Below, one piece after another: positions 9,958 through 22,900 of a DNA stretch of 64,000 nt. A program made the translations under genes and the position numbers. The notes beneath the pieces are model-generated. The model did no database searches. It saw only the letters and a list, made by a program, of their open reading frames with translations, and was not told where the DNA came from. The stretch is from Primula veris. Lineage: Eukaryota; Streptophyta; Magnoliopsida; Ericales; Primulaceae. Within the stretch, counting starts at the first letter, position 1. Every line of letters starts with the position of its first letter. The DNA lies in NCBI GenBank assembly GCA_963682055.1, contig OY821746.1:23440481-23504480 (forward strand), in the 5' to 3' direction.

Positions 9958-10704
9958 TAGGGGCGACCGCGATTCGTTTTGGTGGGGGTTGAAATCAATC
10001 CAAAACAAAACACGTAAAAAATAAGCAGTTCAGTTTGGTGCGGGTTGGTGAAATTTCAAATTTCAACCCAAGTCAATCCAATTCATTTTAAGCAGGTTGG
10101 GTTCGCGGTTTGTTCGTTTTGGTCATTCAACTTAAAAAAATGCAAATTCAACCCAAAAATACAAAAATGAAACTCGAAAAAATAAAAGTCAAAAACTTCA
10201 AAATTAAACATTCAAAGACTAAAGTATAGTTGCATAATATCTGCACAACATTAATAGATTGACATAACATTTTTTATTCATGTCCATTACGCCACTAAAA
10301 TAAGATCGAAACGAACAATAAAAAACTAAACATGCGATATAAAATCATAAAATAACCAAACAACTTAAAATTGTAACTTAAAAGATGATGTAAGCGGAAA
10401 TATTACGTGCTTGATCGATCACAATCTATCGGGCTTAAATGATTTACTATGTATATTTGATTATTCATATGTATATTTAATCATTCATATCTATATTTAA
10501 CTAATTTATATTTTTTGCGGTTCAACGGTTTGACCCGCGGTTTGAAAATATTAACCAAAAGCAACCCGTTTATAATAAACGTGGTGGGATTTGGTTCGAA
10601 TTGATATTTTAAAAAGTTCAACCAACCCAACCGGCAACGAGTTGGTGTGGATTGCGATTTGGGTCCGTTTGAGTTGCGGTTTGGTGCGGATTTTGCTCAC
10701 CCCT
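9958..10704. mobile_element. Non-autonomous hAT-type element with exact 8-bp target duplication
   Basis: Flanked by cccaaaac at 9950-9957 and 10705-10712, an exact 8-bp repeat, the hallmark of hAT insertion. The ends are TAGGGGCGACC on the left and, read inward from the right, AGGGGTGAGCAAAA. Subterminal DNA is full of ggttgggt/aacccaa-type words on both sides. No transposase is encoded. Confidence 0.8.
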
Positions 10705-10712
10705 CCCAAAAC

Positions 10713-11145
10713 AAAAAGAGAAAACTTGGTTTGTTGGCAAGTAGCAGAACGTGTCGATACCAACTAGCTCCATCTGCATTCCCCCAAAACTGCAATTTCA
10801 CACACTTTTCTTTTTGGGGAATATTAACAAACACTTAGGTGATCACAGCTCTAATGTGGCTTCTCCTTTATCAAATAAAATCTCCTTCAAAATAATAAAT
10901 ATGAGAAATGTATTCAAACGTCACCGTACTTCTCTTCTCGCTTGTGGTAACCTCCCCCTCTTCCTTTTTTTTTTTCTTCTCTCTTTCTAGAATTATTTAC
11001 TACCCATTCCGTCACGTCACAAAATAGTAGTATGTATTTTAACCAATTTCACTTAAAATTCAACAAATAATATTTGGGATAGAGAATATAGAGAGATATT
11101 TCACTTATTTTGGGACGTTTCTTAATATTATTACTTATATTTGTG
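10713..11145. other. Intergenic, no gene recognised
   Basis: AT-rich with a T/C-rich patch at 10954-10990. A short open frame (about 10895-10945, MRNVFKRHRTSLLAC) followed by gtaacc was considered as a distant first exon of the kinase gene but is unsupported. Sequence near 11005-11120 resembles Stowaway-type MITE ends (cccattccgtcac; ttttgggacg). Confidence 0.35.
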
Positions 11146-11691
11146 TTGGTTGTTTCGCTGCGCTACTGAAAGAACAGGCGGAAAATTAAGAACGGAAACA
11201 AACACGATTAATTATTACATATGACCATACTACTGTACAGAACCGGAAATTTATATAGTAGGAGCTGTTATTTTTTAGTATGATTATTTTAATAATCTAT
11301 ACGAGTTTTTCCATAATATGGGAGGGGACTGAAACGCTAAATTTTGAAGATTTTAATCAAAATACGTCCTTTTTTGTTGTTGGTTGTTTAGCTGTGCTCG
11401 CAAACTGGAAGAACAGGCAGAATATCTAGAATTGAAATAAACACCTATTAATAATTACATATGAGAAATTTAAATGGGAGGAGCTGGTATTTTATACTTT
11501 TATATTACTGAGTTTTTTCATGATATGGGAGGGACTGAAACGCAAAATTTTGAAGTTTTTAATTAAAATTCATCGCAATATTTACATATGAAATTAAACA
11601 AACACCTATTAAAAATTACATATGAGCATACTACTGCAGGGAACAGGAACTTTAAATGGGAGGAGCTGGTATTTTATACTTTTATAGTATG

Positions 11692-11734
<43 letters not shown>

Positions 11735-11830
11735 TTCTCTATTGTACGAGTTTTTTCATTATATGAGAGGGATTGAAAGTCTGAAACGCTAATTTTTTAA
11801 TATTTTAATCAAAATACGTCGATTTTTGTT
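11146..11830. repeat. Three diverged tandem copies of a ~240-bp unit
   Basis: The unit runs from ttggttgtttmgctg to atcaaaatacgtc. Landmarks recur: attacatatga at 11214, 11453 and 11616; gggaggagctggtatttta at 11478 and 11658 and in changed form near 11260; gagttttt near 11302, 11510 and 11748. The third copy lacks its start and is interrupted by a C tract. No coding sequence. Confidence 0.7.
11693..11734 (+). repeat. 42-nt uninterrupted C tract
   Basis: Forty-two consecutive C, preceded by tatga and followed by ttctctatt. It lies inside the third ~240-bp repeat copy. The length may be an assembly estimate because such runs are hard to read. Confidence 0.9.
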
Positions 11831-11834
11831 TTTA

Positions 11835-12434
11835 CTTTTTAATCATTCTTTATCAAAAATGGGAGGGGACACCTACAGTACTTACATACTTAAGAATAAT
11901 TTAAAACTAATTAGGATATAGTATTTTAATTTAGATTAATTAGGATATACTCCTTATTAGTGTATAGATTCCCACATTGACAATTAGATACTAGGGGAAT
12001 GTATGTTTGGGGGCATGAGTTATTTTCTTTACTATTCTCTTTCTATTTTATTTAGAGGTTAATAGAAAATACTTTAATTATCCAACGTACTGTTAAATTT
12101 CAAAATCATCATGTGTTATGTTGTTTAATTTGTTTAATGCTACTACATTTATGAATACGAATATGTTGGACTCCTTAGCTAACAGAATCAATTGAATATG
12201 GATGTATTTTTATTCCTTAAAAAAAAAAAATTCAATTCATGCTATAATACGTAATATTTGTTTCACTATTATGTACGAATCGTTTTTAGTATTTGTTCTT
12301 TTGTTTAAATGGTTTAATCTGTAGAAATGGTTATAGTTTTAACTTTCATATTATGATAAGTTAATTGACTAATTTTTCTTAGAATTTCTATTTATATTCA
12401 TCTGTAAAAACCTTCATTGGTGATATATCTAGAT
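11835..12434. other. AT-rich intergenic DNA
   Basis: No ORF, repeat structure or transposon end that I can support. Confidence 0.4.
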
Positions 12435-12437
12435 TCA

Positions 12438-12658
12438 GGGTCCGTTTGGCAACAGATTTTTGTAGCGGATTTTTGGATTTTTGATTTTAAAAATCTGTGG
12501 GTGTTTAGCAAGTCAGATTATTCAGCTTCTGAAAATCTGGTTTTTAGGCTGAAAAATCTAAAAAATCCAGAATTTTAAAATCTAGCTTTTCAGTGGATTC
12601 TCAAAACAGATTTTTAAAATCTGATTTTGGACCAAAAAATCTGTTACCAAACATAGCC
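12438..12658. mobile_element. Harbinger/Tourist-like MITE
   Basis: Terminal inverted repeats of 24 bp match at 20 positions (left GGGTCCGTTTGGCAACAG, right read inward GGCTATGTTTGGTAACAG). A 3-bp direct repeat TCA flanks it (12435-12437 and 12659-12661). The interior is rich in aaaatctg words and partly self-complementary. The 3-bp duplication fits PIF/Harbinger, although TCA is not the usual TWA. Confidence 0.65.
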
Positions 12659-12845
12659 TCAGTTTAGGATTAATCGTTGGTGATGATTTGTTACATTAGA
12701 AAATATGTAACCAGTTTATAAAGTTTTGTTAGATTGCTGGTTGGACAGTTCTATAAAGTTAGAGATACCTAACATTCTACAGTATTACAAACAAATAGTT
12801 CAATGTTAAGTTAAACATACCTTCAAAATTATTGATCATTTACTT

Positions 12846-13076
12846 ATGGATTGTATGATAGTGTACACACACATAAGTGGCAAGTCATTGCACTTTGGAT
12901 GTCCAAAAAATAATATTTACACTTTGGAGATTAAATCACCTGTAGATAAAAAATCAATCACGTCTCAGATTGAGAGAAAGAAGCCTATGAATGTAAAACC
13001 AGTAAATGGTTTAAGCCTTGACGACTGGACATGTAGTTTGAAGAGAGAGAAGAAGGGGTTGGTAATAATTGGTTAG
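12846..13076 (+). CDS. Small open frame, unrecognised; possible upstream exon
   Basis: 76 residues from an ATG, Lys-rich in the second half (IERKKPMNVKPVNGLSLDDW), on the strand of and about 0.9 kb before the first recognised kinase exon. The domain is not recognised. A donor near its end (ttggtaataa or ggttggt) would allow it to splice to 13995, but codon phase fits only the weaker site. It could equally be chance. Confidence 0.2.
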   Translation: MDCMIVYTHISGKSLHFGCPKNNIYTLEIKSPVDKKSITSQIERKKPMNVKPVNGLSLDDWTCSLKREKKGLVIIG

Positions 13077-13994
13077 GAGGTTAGAGATGTTATTTTTAGA
13101 TGTTTATAGTGCAAAGATCAGCTCGTAAGTATATCTTAAAAATGTAAGTATCTTTAAGTATAGTAAGTTAAGTTTGTCCCTCTAAAATTTCCGCAATTTC
13201 GAAGTTCAGTGTTCGTCCCTGTTGCTTGCCTTTAGACTTTCCTCGTTCATATATTGAAGCTTATATATTGCAACTTTGCAGCATCGCAGAATGTACGGTC
13301 CCTTGATATTGTTTCCCTCAGATGTTTTTTGATGTGGGGGCAGAGAAACACATATGCTGAAATAAGGCGTGTTAACTTTATGCAACTGCACCTCTTGCAA
13401 AAAAATTCGTAAGTGAATTGCTGGCTTTGTTGCTTTGTTCTTTGAAGAGTCTCTTTATAAGAGGCGATTTTGAACTTGTCGCAGTAAAAACTGAAAGTAG
13501 CGTTGTTTAAGTATTTGGCAATGAAGTTTTCAGCTATCGATTTGGACTGTCCATTTGTTTTTCTTTTAACAAGTAGGAATGAAGTAAAAAGAGCCCCATT
13601 GATCGCAAAGTTAACATGGATTATGAACAATTTTTGGAGACACTGATGCGTTTGTTCAACCACAATTAAGAACTTCTCCTTGTGCATTTCTAAAACTTAC
13701 ATGATGGGTTTAAAATCCCTTTGGTAATACTGTCTCCGTCTTAATTAATAGGTATTCGAGTTCAGGATGTCCCAAATTATGAAAGTTTCCCAAAATGGAA
13801 GTGAAATATGTCTGAAGTTACTTTATAGTCCCACCTTGAAATTTGTGCAAGAAAATAATTATATTTTGAGAATTTAAAGGAGCATTGTAGACAAAAGCAA
13901 GCTTACTCGTTACTTTTTCTTAAAGAGTTAGAACCCCTAAATTTCCTATTCAAATTTGAGGAAGAGTATAACTTTGGAATTGGTGTTGGTGTAG
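13077..13994. other. Region before first recognised kinase exon
   Basis: An open frame on the minus strand (13687-13247, 146 residues) has no recognisable domain and biased composition, so I do not call it. The end (gttggtgtag, 13985-13994) is used here as the splice acceptor of the kinase gene. Confidence 0.3.
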
Positions 13995-16900
13995 ATACTC
14001 GACTGGGTTCACCAGTGTGCATGGAGAGCGGCCATCTGCTGAGTATGCAAAGTTGCGAAAAGAGTCTTTAGAAACTGAATTTGGACACGCCCTAGGAAGT
14101 TACAGCTCCAGAAGCGCCTCCATTTTCTCCCGCTTTGGCCCTTTTTTAGCTTTGTATAGAGCTGCTATTATTTCATTCCATTTATTGAAGCTGACAGTGT
14201 GGCACTTTGTCTTCCATGACAACAAAAAACGATCAATTAAAGTATGTGACGAGTGTTATATATTTCCAATTATTCATAATATCGTTCTTTTTGTTTTACT
14301 CTTATCTTTTTTCTCTTTTGATTTTGCTGTATATTGTACTGCTGCTGTCTCTACAATTATACAAGTAAAGCATGTAAAAGTTATTAGGGATGTTGTATGA
14401 CAATCATGAAAACATAGATTTGCTTTATATCATTAGAAAGCAAACATCAGAACTTGAAGTAACAAATGTTGTTAAGGTGCTGGTTCAATAGACTCATCTC
14501 GACAAACTTTGGCCCATACATAATAAGTACTCTTGGCGCCTAAAATACGTAAATTTAGGGGCTGATGGATTTATACAAATATAGAATACAAGTAGGCGTT
14601 GCTAGTATGTAGTGTGTCGACACACGTCCGACAATTTGTGAACTATTGCGTGTGACTTATGCTTATGAAGTGTACCATTTTTGTTTTCTCTATCATTCTG
14701 TGTGTCTACTAAATAGATTCTTGGTTTTCACAGGCTAATCTCTGTTGTAGCCTAATACTAGAATCTGTGATTTCAATGGAAAAAAAGTTCATAACTATCC
14801 TAGTTTTCTAGGACCTGTATATATTGAAAGTCTAAGATGACTGATTTGCTTAGTTGTTTTATAATTACATCGAGTACTTTTTAGTTGGTTTATGGATTCT
14901 TCCTTTGTTTATTAGGAAAGAAATGATGATGCTATGCTAAACCTGCTCTACTTTTATGCAACTTGTTGCAGTTTCGGGAGACACTGATCAGCTTAGGACC
15001 TTTTTATGTCAAGGCAAGTGCTCTCTTTCGTTTTTTTTTGTAAGTTAATGTTCGTCCCGATTTGCAATTATTACTGTTCAATGTTATTGAATTCTTTAAT
15101 TTCTTTTTAATGGTTTTAACAGTCAAAGTGGTACAGTTGTTTCTCTCATGATGCCAAAATGTCGGAGAATAGTTTTCTAGTGATGTACTTTCTTAAGGTT
15201 CCATTAATTACTTTCAAGTTGAATGATTAAACTGTCTTGTCACATTATGTTATCATGCTCCTAGTCTTATCATTATTCATTTAGATACTGAACTTTTTCA
15301 GTCTACAGAATATGTAAAAAATTCCTTTTTTTTTCTTTTTCCAGTGGAATCCATCCGAGCACGATATTTTTTTCCAAAAGTAATCATGTTAGTAAATACA
15401 TGTGCAACATTAAGGTAATTACTTCCGGTCTTTGTAGCAGAACCAAATGTAATCATTTTGATATGGTTCATGAAAATATGAGAAAGTTTATGGAGAGTTC
15501 CTTCTGAAAATAGGCTCCATAACTTGAAGGAAAGTGGACCGGTGAAAAATAAATAAATTCAGAAGCCTTGAATGTTTTGAATCACCTTTTTGCTTCAGAT
15601 GGTCAGACTTCTGCGTAAACGCTTATCACTCTAAAGGCTCTCCGCAACCAAGAGTGATTCTTATGATTGGCTCCTATATATTTTATTATAAGAGATTCTT
15701 CCACCATTAATTCATGTTGAAATATTCTTCCACCATTCTAATCGTAGCTTCCCTTGCTGTCTAAATAGATGTTTTAAGCTTTCAAAGTTCACTGGACTGT
15801 TGGAATATGCGTCCTTTTATAAATTTATATATCTAATATGCCTAGGAAATATCCTTCACAATCGTGCTTGAAACATGCCAGATAAGATCTGGTTCCTTTT
15901 TTTAGTTAGATGAGAATAGTAATCTTTCAAATTTTGCTTTCTATGTGATAGACCTTCTAGTTGGGATAATATAAATATCCTTACAAAATAGAGACTGATA
16001 AATTTTGTAGGCTCCAAGACAAATGGAAAAGCTTGTTGGTAAATTGTTGGTACGTAGTAAATGTCTCCTACTCTAGTCTATGAAAACATATTTAGGATTT
16101 ATCTTCATTATCCTCACTCCTTCCTTAGAAAAATTAAACCAAACTATTTGCACGCTGTGATGACTTATTTTCTTCTGGCAAGACCTGGCTTGCTACCGAA
16201 TAAAGGCAGAGTGAGGATCTGACTCTCCCCGAGTCATCTCGACTATATAGCACTCTTGATTGCTGTTTTTATTTATTTATTTTTAGTGTTTAATTCAGTG
16301 GGAGTAGTCCAGAAGAGTAATGCTAATACTAGATGCAAGCAGCAAGCTTAGGTTTCGATAAATAATGTCTTTGTGCAAACTGCACCTTAAAGCTAAGGTG
16401 CTACATTTTTATTAAGGGTGGCTTCGGTACGGTACCGACTTTTTTGACCATATACCAATACCGAACCGAACTTGTTTGGTTTGAAAAAAATTATACCATA
16501 ACCGAACCGAAAAAGTCGGTATACCGAAAATTCGGTATACCGACTTTTATTAAAAAACAATTCTTGGTAACAATAAAATAGCAAAAAAGTTTATAAAAAA
16601 TAAAATGTGTACAACTATTCTTATATTTGCTACATTTATCATGAACTTGATTAAAATAGTAAACACTAATAAAATAAGAATTATTTTAAAACATGAGACA
16701 AAAAAAATGGAGAAACACGAAATATGAAAATAAGTCGTAAGGAAAATTAAACTAAACTATAAGACAATTTCTATGACTATGTGTAAATTTCTATATATTT
16801 TATAATTTATGACGTGTAAATTTCTATATATTGTAAGTTATGTGTAAATGTATATATATTTTATAATTTTAATGTTTGGTTCGGTATTATACCAAACATA

Positions 16901-19900
16901 CGAAATGGATACCGAAACCGAACCAACTTTTAAAGTTTGGTTCGGTTGTACCGTACCGAAAAGTCGGTATACCGAACTTTCGGTATCAACTTGTTTGGTT
17001 CGGTTCGAAAATGGATCGGTTGGTACAAATCGGTACAAAAAGTTCAGCCCTAATTTTTATGATAAGAATGGCTGCTACTTTGCATGCTCAACACATATGG
17101 AAGCCTTGTTGTAATACAGTGGTCCTTCTCACCTGTTCAATAATGACAATTTGGTTTAATTTGTTTGGCTGATTCTGTTTTTATTTTTATTTGTGGGAAT
17201 GCTTATACTTATCTACTTATTTTCAGTTAGGGCAAGCTTTAAGCACACGCCCAGATATATTGCCTACCGTGTACTGTCAAGAACTTGCGAAATTGCAGGT
17301 ATGATTATTCTACCTAATGAACGAGTGAGTGGCTTTTTAAAATCTCTTCTGCTAATTCTCTCAGTTGGACCTTTTTGTATGTGGCAGGATCAAATACCTC
17401 CTTATCCAACTCACATAGCAATTAAATCTATTGAAGACCAATTAGGCGTTCCTGTTTCCCAAATATTTGCAGATATTAGTTCCGAGCCAATTGCTGCAGC
17501 ATCATTAGGACAAGTTTATAAAGGTGAGAAAACATAATTAAATTATCATCTGTTCTCTACTATGTTATAGATTCAATTAGTGTGCCACTCAGATGCCGGT
17601 TAGCTACATTTTCTGCTCCAATATTTGGAGCTTTAGAAGGGTCAGCACAGTTTGTGTATTTTCTTCTTCCTCTTGTTTAATTTCTATTGCAAAACATTAG
17701 TTGATAGCTCAATTTTATTTGTTCAAGTTTTGCAGCTCACTTGCATTCTGGGGAACTTGTGGCTGTTAAAGTGCAGAGGCCAGGCATGTCGATGTCATTG
17801 ACCCTTGATGCTTTGCTTTTTCACATGATTGGAGGTCAATTGAAGCGTTTTGCCAAAGCTCGGAAGGATCTATTAGTAGCTGTTAATGAGATGGTGAGCC
17901 TTTTTGCAATTTCTGTTATATATATATATATATATATATATATTTCTTACAGAATTTGTTTAGTTTTGCCAACCCAAAAATAATATGCTGAGTTTTACCA
18001 GCACATTCGTCCTATTATTGTCAAGGTACCAGTTACACATCATTGTCTTACCATCAGTCTTACAGAATTAATGTACTAGTTTGCATTCTTCTGATAATCA
18101 TCTTTAGTAGTAAGACCTGCAAGGCCGCCCTTATTGTTTGTTGCGTATTTTAGACCTCCTTATCGGTTTTACTGCCATAACTGTAGTTAGAAATGAGTTC
18201 TTTCTTTGGTCCTGCTTGTTAGTTTTCCGTTGGTAATTCTTTTTCTCGTATTTGTTTCTTACTGTAAGTGCACTATTTTTTATCTTTCATTTTGTATGCT
18301 AGTTTTAGAAAATTTCTGCATTCTTTTTGTAATCAAGTTTTGTCTAAATCATACAAGTCAATTAGTAGCAAGATTTTAACTACAACCAGATATTTCGTGA
18401 CGTGCCATATCATCTCACGATGCCGATGTGAAGTTTAAACTCTAAACGAAGGGCTGATAGGGTGAAAAACCAAGTAATAAGGGCAAAAGGGGCCTAGAAC
18501 TCTCATGTTTTCTCTTTTGTATGTTTATGGTGCTTTTCTTTTTTGCCCTGCTTTCATTCTTTCTTTTTTCTAACATTTTGTCTCTGTTATTTTAATTACT
18601 TATGGTCTTTACAGAGGATAGAAAGGTACGGGGAAGAATAGAATTTATTTATTTTCTACAATTTGTCCGTTATGTATGCACAAAATATGGAGATTGTGAC
18701 AATAGTAGTGTTTATCGAAAGTCATGTCATTACCTCTATAGTTCCAATATTTATCCTCAAGATCATATTGTTCGTTGTCTTCCTCTAAAGTTGCCATCTA
18801 GTCGTGTGTTGCATGAAATTTGATGTCCTTTGCATAAACTTCTAACAGCTGTGTAATCACATTGAGATTTTCTTTTATTGTTTAAGGTTCCTTTCAGCTT
18901 CGTGTTATTAATTTTGTTTGATTAACTCGATTGATCAGGTTAGGCATATGTTTGACGAAATTGATTACATCCTAGAGGGACACAATGCAGAACGATTTTC
19001 TGCGCTGTACGGTTGCCGCTCCTGTAAGTTATGCCATTTAAGTAAATTGCTGCTCAAGTATATTTTGTCCTTAAGTCTTGGCTCAGTGCCCCCGCCTCGG
19101 TGTCTTGCCTAATTCGAAGTTGTTCTGGTTGCTCCTATTATTACATTTTTGAGTAATTTATCTTAAATTACTCATACCAGGATAAAGCCAAAATTAAATC
19201 AATGAACGCACTTAGCCAAAAAAGACTAATTTGCTCAGGAATATATTACAATACCCTCCGAAAACGTCCACTTGAATTACTTGGAGTAGTTAATATGTAG
19301 AACTCTCTCTCCTTGTATCCCTTTCTAATTTCTAGTCTTGGTGTCTGATATGTTGTTACATGTGGTTAATCGTCTCTGCTGGCAGTAGGAAAAAATTTTC
19401 TAACGGGCAGTCAAGATTGGGTTAAAAAGCCTTATTTGTGGGTTGAAAGGGTGGTTGCTTTCTGCGAGGGAAAATTATGTTTTGGGTCTTTTTTTCAATT
19501 TAATTAAGCCTTAGAGACCTACTTTTCCAATATTAAGCTTTAGGGGGATAATTTAAAATTAATTCAAGTTTTGAGGACCTGTATAAAATGGGGGTCCAAA
19601 TCTATTTTTACTCATTTCATGTAAGCATCCCCTCTCTAGAATTATACCCCCTTTCTCTCTCACTTGCTACATTAACTTCCACCATCAGACCACTGCTAAA
19701 AGATCGGAGACAGAGCTCTGGTGACCTTTGCCACCTACCACGTCACGTCGTCACCATCGGGCCATCGCAATGGATCTGGTGACCGTTGTTCAGTGATCTC
19801 CGCCACCTGCCAAGTCACCACCAGAGTTTAATTCGTTATCTAATTTATTATATAAGCACCCTGTCGCGGCCGTCGTCGTCTCGCCGCTGGTACTATTGGA

Positions 19901-22900
19901 GCAAATGTTGTCATAAAAACTACAAATTCATACATATATATATAAAGTCTATATGCGTTCAAAAGTTGAATTTGATGGCTGTTTTCATGAATTGGTTTCG
20001 TGATTTTTTTAAGGGGAGTTGATTAAATTTTTAATTAATAAAATTTTAAATCGTATTTTTTTTTAAAAAATCTATCCAACCATATAGCCTGAAATTGATT
20101 TCGCCAGACCAAAAACACCAGGAGAGTGCTTGTGGTGAGAGTAGTGTCTTTGACTCTTTTTTTTTGTCATAAATTCTTAGTGAGGTGTCTGATTGAGATG
20201 ATCTTTTTTATTTCTTTTAAATTCTGTACATTTTGACCGATCCAAACGTATAGCCTAAAAGTGGATTAGTAAGAACGATTTACATCAAAACACCACGACA
20301 TTGTTTGTAGTGAAAGCAATGTCTTCACTTTTGTCATAAATTTTGACTCCATTGTCTGAGTGCGATAGTGTTTTTTTGTTTGAAATCGTGTATTTTTTGA
20401 AGATCTATCCTAACAAACTACCTTCAAGTGGTTTTTATTGCATTACTAGTTCCAAATTTGGGCACAAGGGATATATTTTTGAAATTAAATGTCGTATATT
20501 AAGAATTTAGTGAACTGGTTTTATAATTAACTTAAAAGTGAAACAAAACTTAAAAAACTACACAGTTGGTCCATTATCTTTCTCCGCTCACTGCCTGCAT
20601 TGGGTTCAACCCCCTGTTGCACCACTACCCAATTCGTTGCCGTCATACCATGAGCATGCACACGGTCGTGGCCATGCCGCCTTCTCACCACCAAGCCTTA
20701 CCACCGTCATTATCCAGCGACGGACAAAGACGCAAATGAAACTCTAATTGATTATACCGAAGTGATCATAAACGGATCTCTAGTTGATTACAAACAAAAC
20801 TCGCATTAATGTAAACAAATTGTAATTCTGAGCGGAACGGAAACCCAAACAAGAAACCTTGACGTTATTGGCTGTGAAACTTGCTGAAGCTCCGGCGAGT
20901 GTCGATGAGGGAAGTCTCCGGCGACTTATGGCGGAGGTCAAACAGCAAGGCTCCGAGGGTGGTGGTGCTGATCGGGATTCCCGTCGGTGATGGTGTTGGA
21001 TCATTTTAATTCTACAGAGACAAATCAAATATGAAGGTGGTAGGGGTATATCAATGGTATTTATATAATTTGTATGGCAGGTCCCTATAACTTCAATAGT
21101 TTGGAGAGAGGTCCCTGAAACGCAATAAATAAGAAAAGGTTACCGTCCGGAAATTTCCCCTTTCTGCTGTTGCCTGATGCCCGATCATTACTTAATTTGG
21201 GCCGGCTTTGAGTCTTGCAAGCATGCCTTAAACCGAGTTTGCTTTCTGTCTTCCATTGGGAGTTGACTGAAAACATAAATGTTCAGAAAGCAAATATACA
21301 GATTTGTTTCAAATATTGACCAATACAATAGATAATTTCTAAGGTTTGTCTATTTTACATAGCTAAATTTAAAATAGCTATTTTAAAGACACAATATATA
21401 ATTCAACTGGTGGGCTCTCTTTCTATTCTATTATAGCTGTTTCTATCCCTGTCTCTCTGTAAATTATCTGTTTTATCACTTGCAATCAATCAAAAGATTC
21501 CAAAGAAAGATAGTTCAGTATTGAAATAGAGTGATTGAACAGGTAAAGTAATTTAAGACTTGATATAATAACTAGAACCTCTTCTCAGTAAATATCATAA
21601 TTGTGCACTTATTTTTACTCATATTTGGCATTATGTAAAATGAAATATTTTAGAAAGAAATTTGTCCAAGCAAAAGAATATGAAAAAGTTTTGAGGAAAA
21701 ATGTAATAAACTTGTTTTATGATTGTATAATGGAGTAATTTTTCATATGTTATCATTTATATTTTTCTTATGTTATCATTTATTTTATTCATTTGAATAT
21801 ATAAGAATTAGCAGTATATGTACATTAGAAATCTGTAATTTAGATATGATTTGTTGTGCCGAAGTGTGTAATAGAGAAACTGTAGAATAGATATAATGAG
21901 GTTTGATGTTGTATAATAGATATCCATATAAACATGCTGTTATGATTTGTGAGTCCTCTAACCTAAGATCATAAGCACTGTCCATCTTTCATGTCATCAT
22001 CTCTCCCTCTCTTTCTTGCTCTTCTGTATCTCTCTCATGATTTACCTCTAACTGCACTCACTGTCTTTCTTATGACAACTTCCAGCAGTTTTTTATTAGG
22101 TAAGTAGTAACAACTGAGGATTTTCTAATTTTTGTAAACTATTCTCTGAAAGTGTACTGTGTAGAACCCAACCTAGACGGACCCTTATTACGCTATTCAG
22201 TCATGAATAATCTGTTGGCCTTTTCCATCTCATGCGAACATTTGTATTTCCTTCTTTACTTTGGATGCTGAATTTCTTACTTCTTTTCTGCAATTCTTTT
22301 GGCTTTCCCTCCTGCAAGGTATATGAAAGTTGGGAAGCAATGATAAATAATAGTTTTCTTGTTCGTGCTTCATCCTTCATTTTGGTCTTCTTATTGACAT
22401 GCATTCATCAGGCTTGTATGATATAATAGTCTAAATTGGCAGATAATGATGAAACAAAACTGAAAGGTACAGAAGGTGATACTGCTGAATTTAGGGAAGC
22501 TTGTATTAAAGTCCCTAAGGTTTATTGGAGTTTCACCCGGAAAGCTGTCCTAACGATGGAATGGGTTGATGGGATTAAACTCACAGATGATATCAGACTA
22601 AAAAAGGCTTCTTTAGACCGCAAGGAACTTATAGACCAGGTATAATTATGTGTAGAAAATGATTTTCTTTATATATTATGTTATTACAAATGTACATATA
22701 TATAGCAGAGTTATACTGCTGTTACACAATAGTTAATTAATACCGAATCGTATATTCAATGCTGTTTACAAAACAGATCAAAACTGAAGCATAACTCTAG
22801 CTAATTCGAATTCAAAACAGACTTGTTTATTGGAGATGATTGTGTGACTTGAATGTTAGGCTTGATTTGTGGAAGAGATTGATTTTCTCTAACACCCTTC

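Noticed and set aside
13247..13687. Minus-strand ORF of 146 residues before the kinase gene
   Set aside because: No recognisable domain, biased Lys/Phe/Ile composition typical of AT-rich DNA, no splice or promoter context.
16838..17172. Overlapping ORFs rich in Phe, Gly, Ser and Val
   Set aside because: They translate the ggttcggt subterminal repeats of an hAT-type element; the same happens at 29836-30137.
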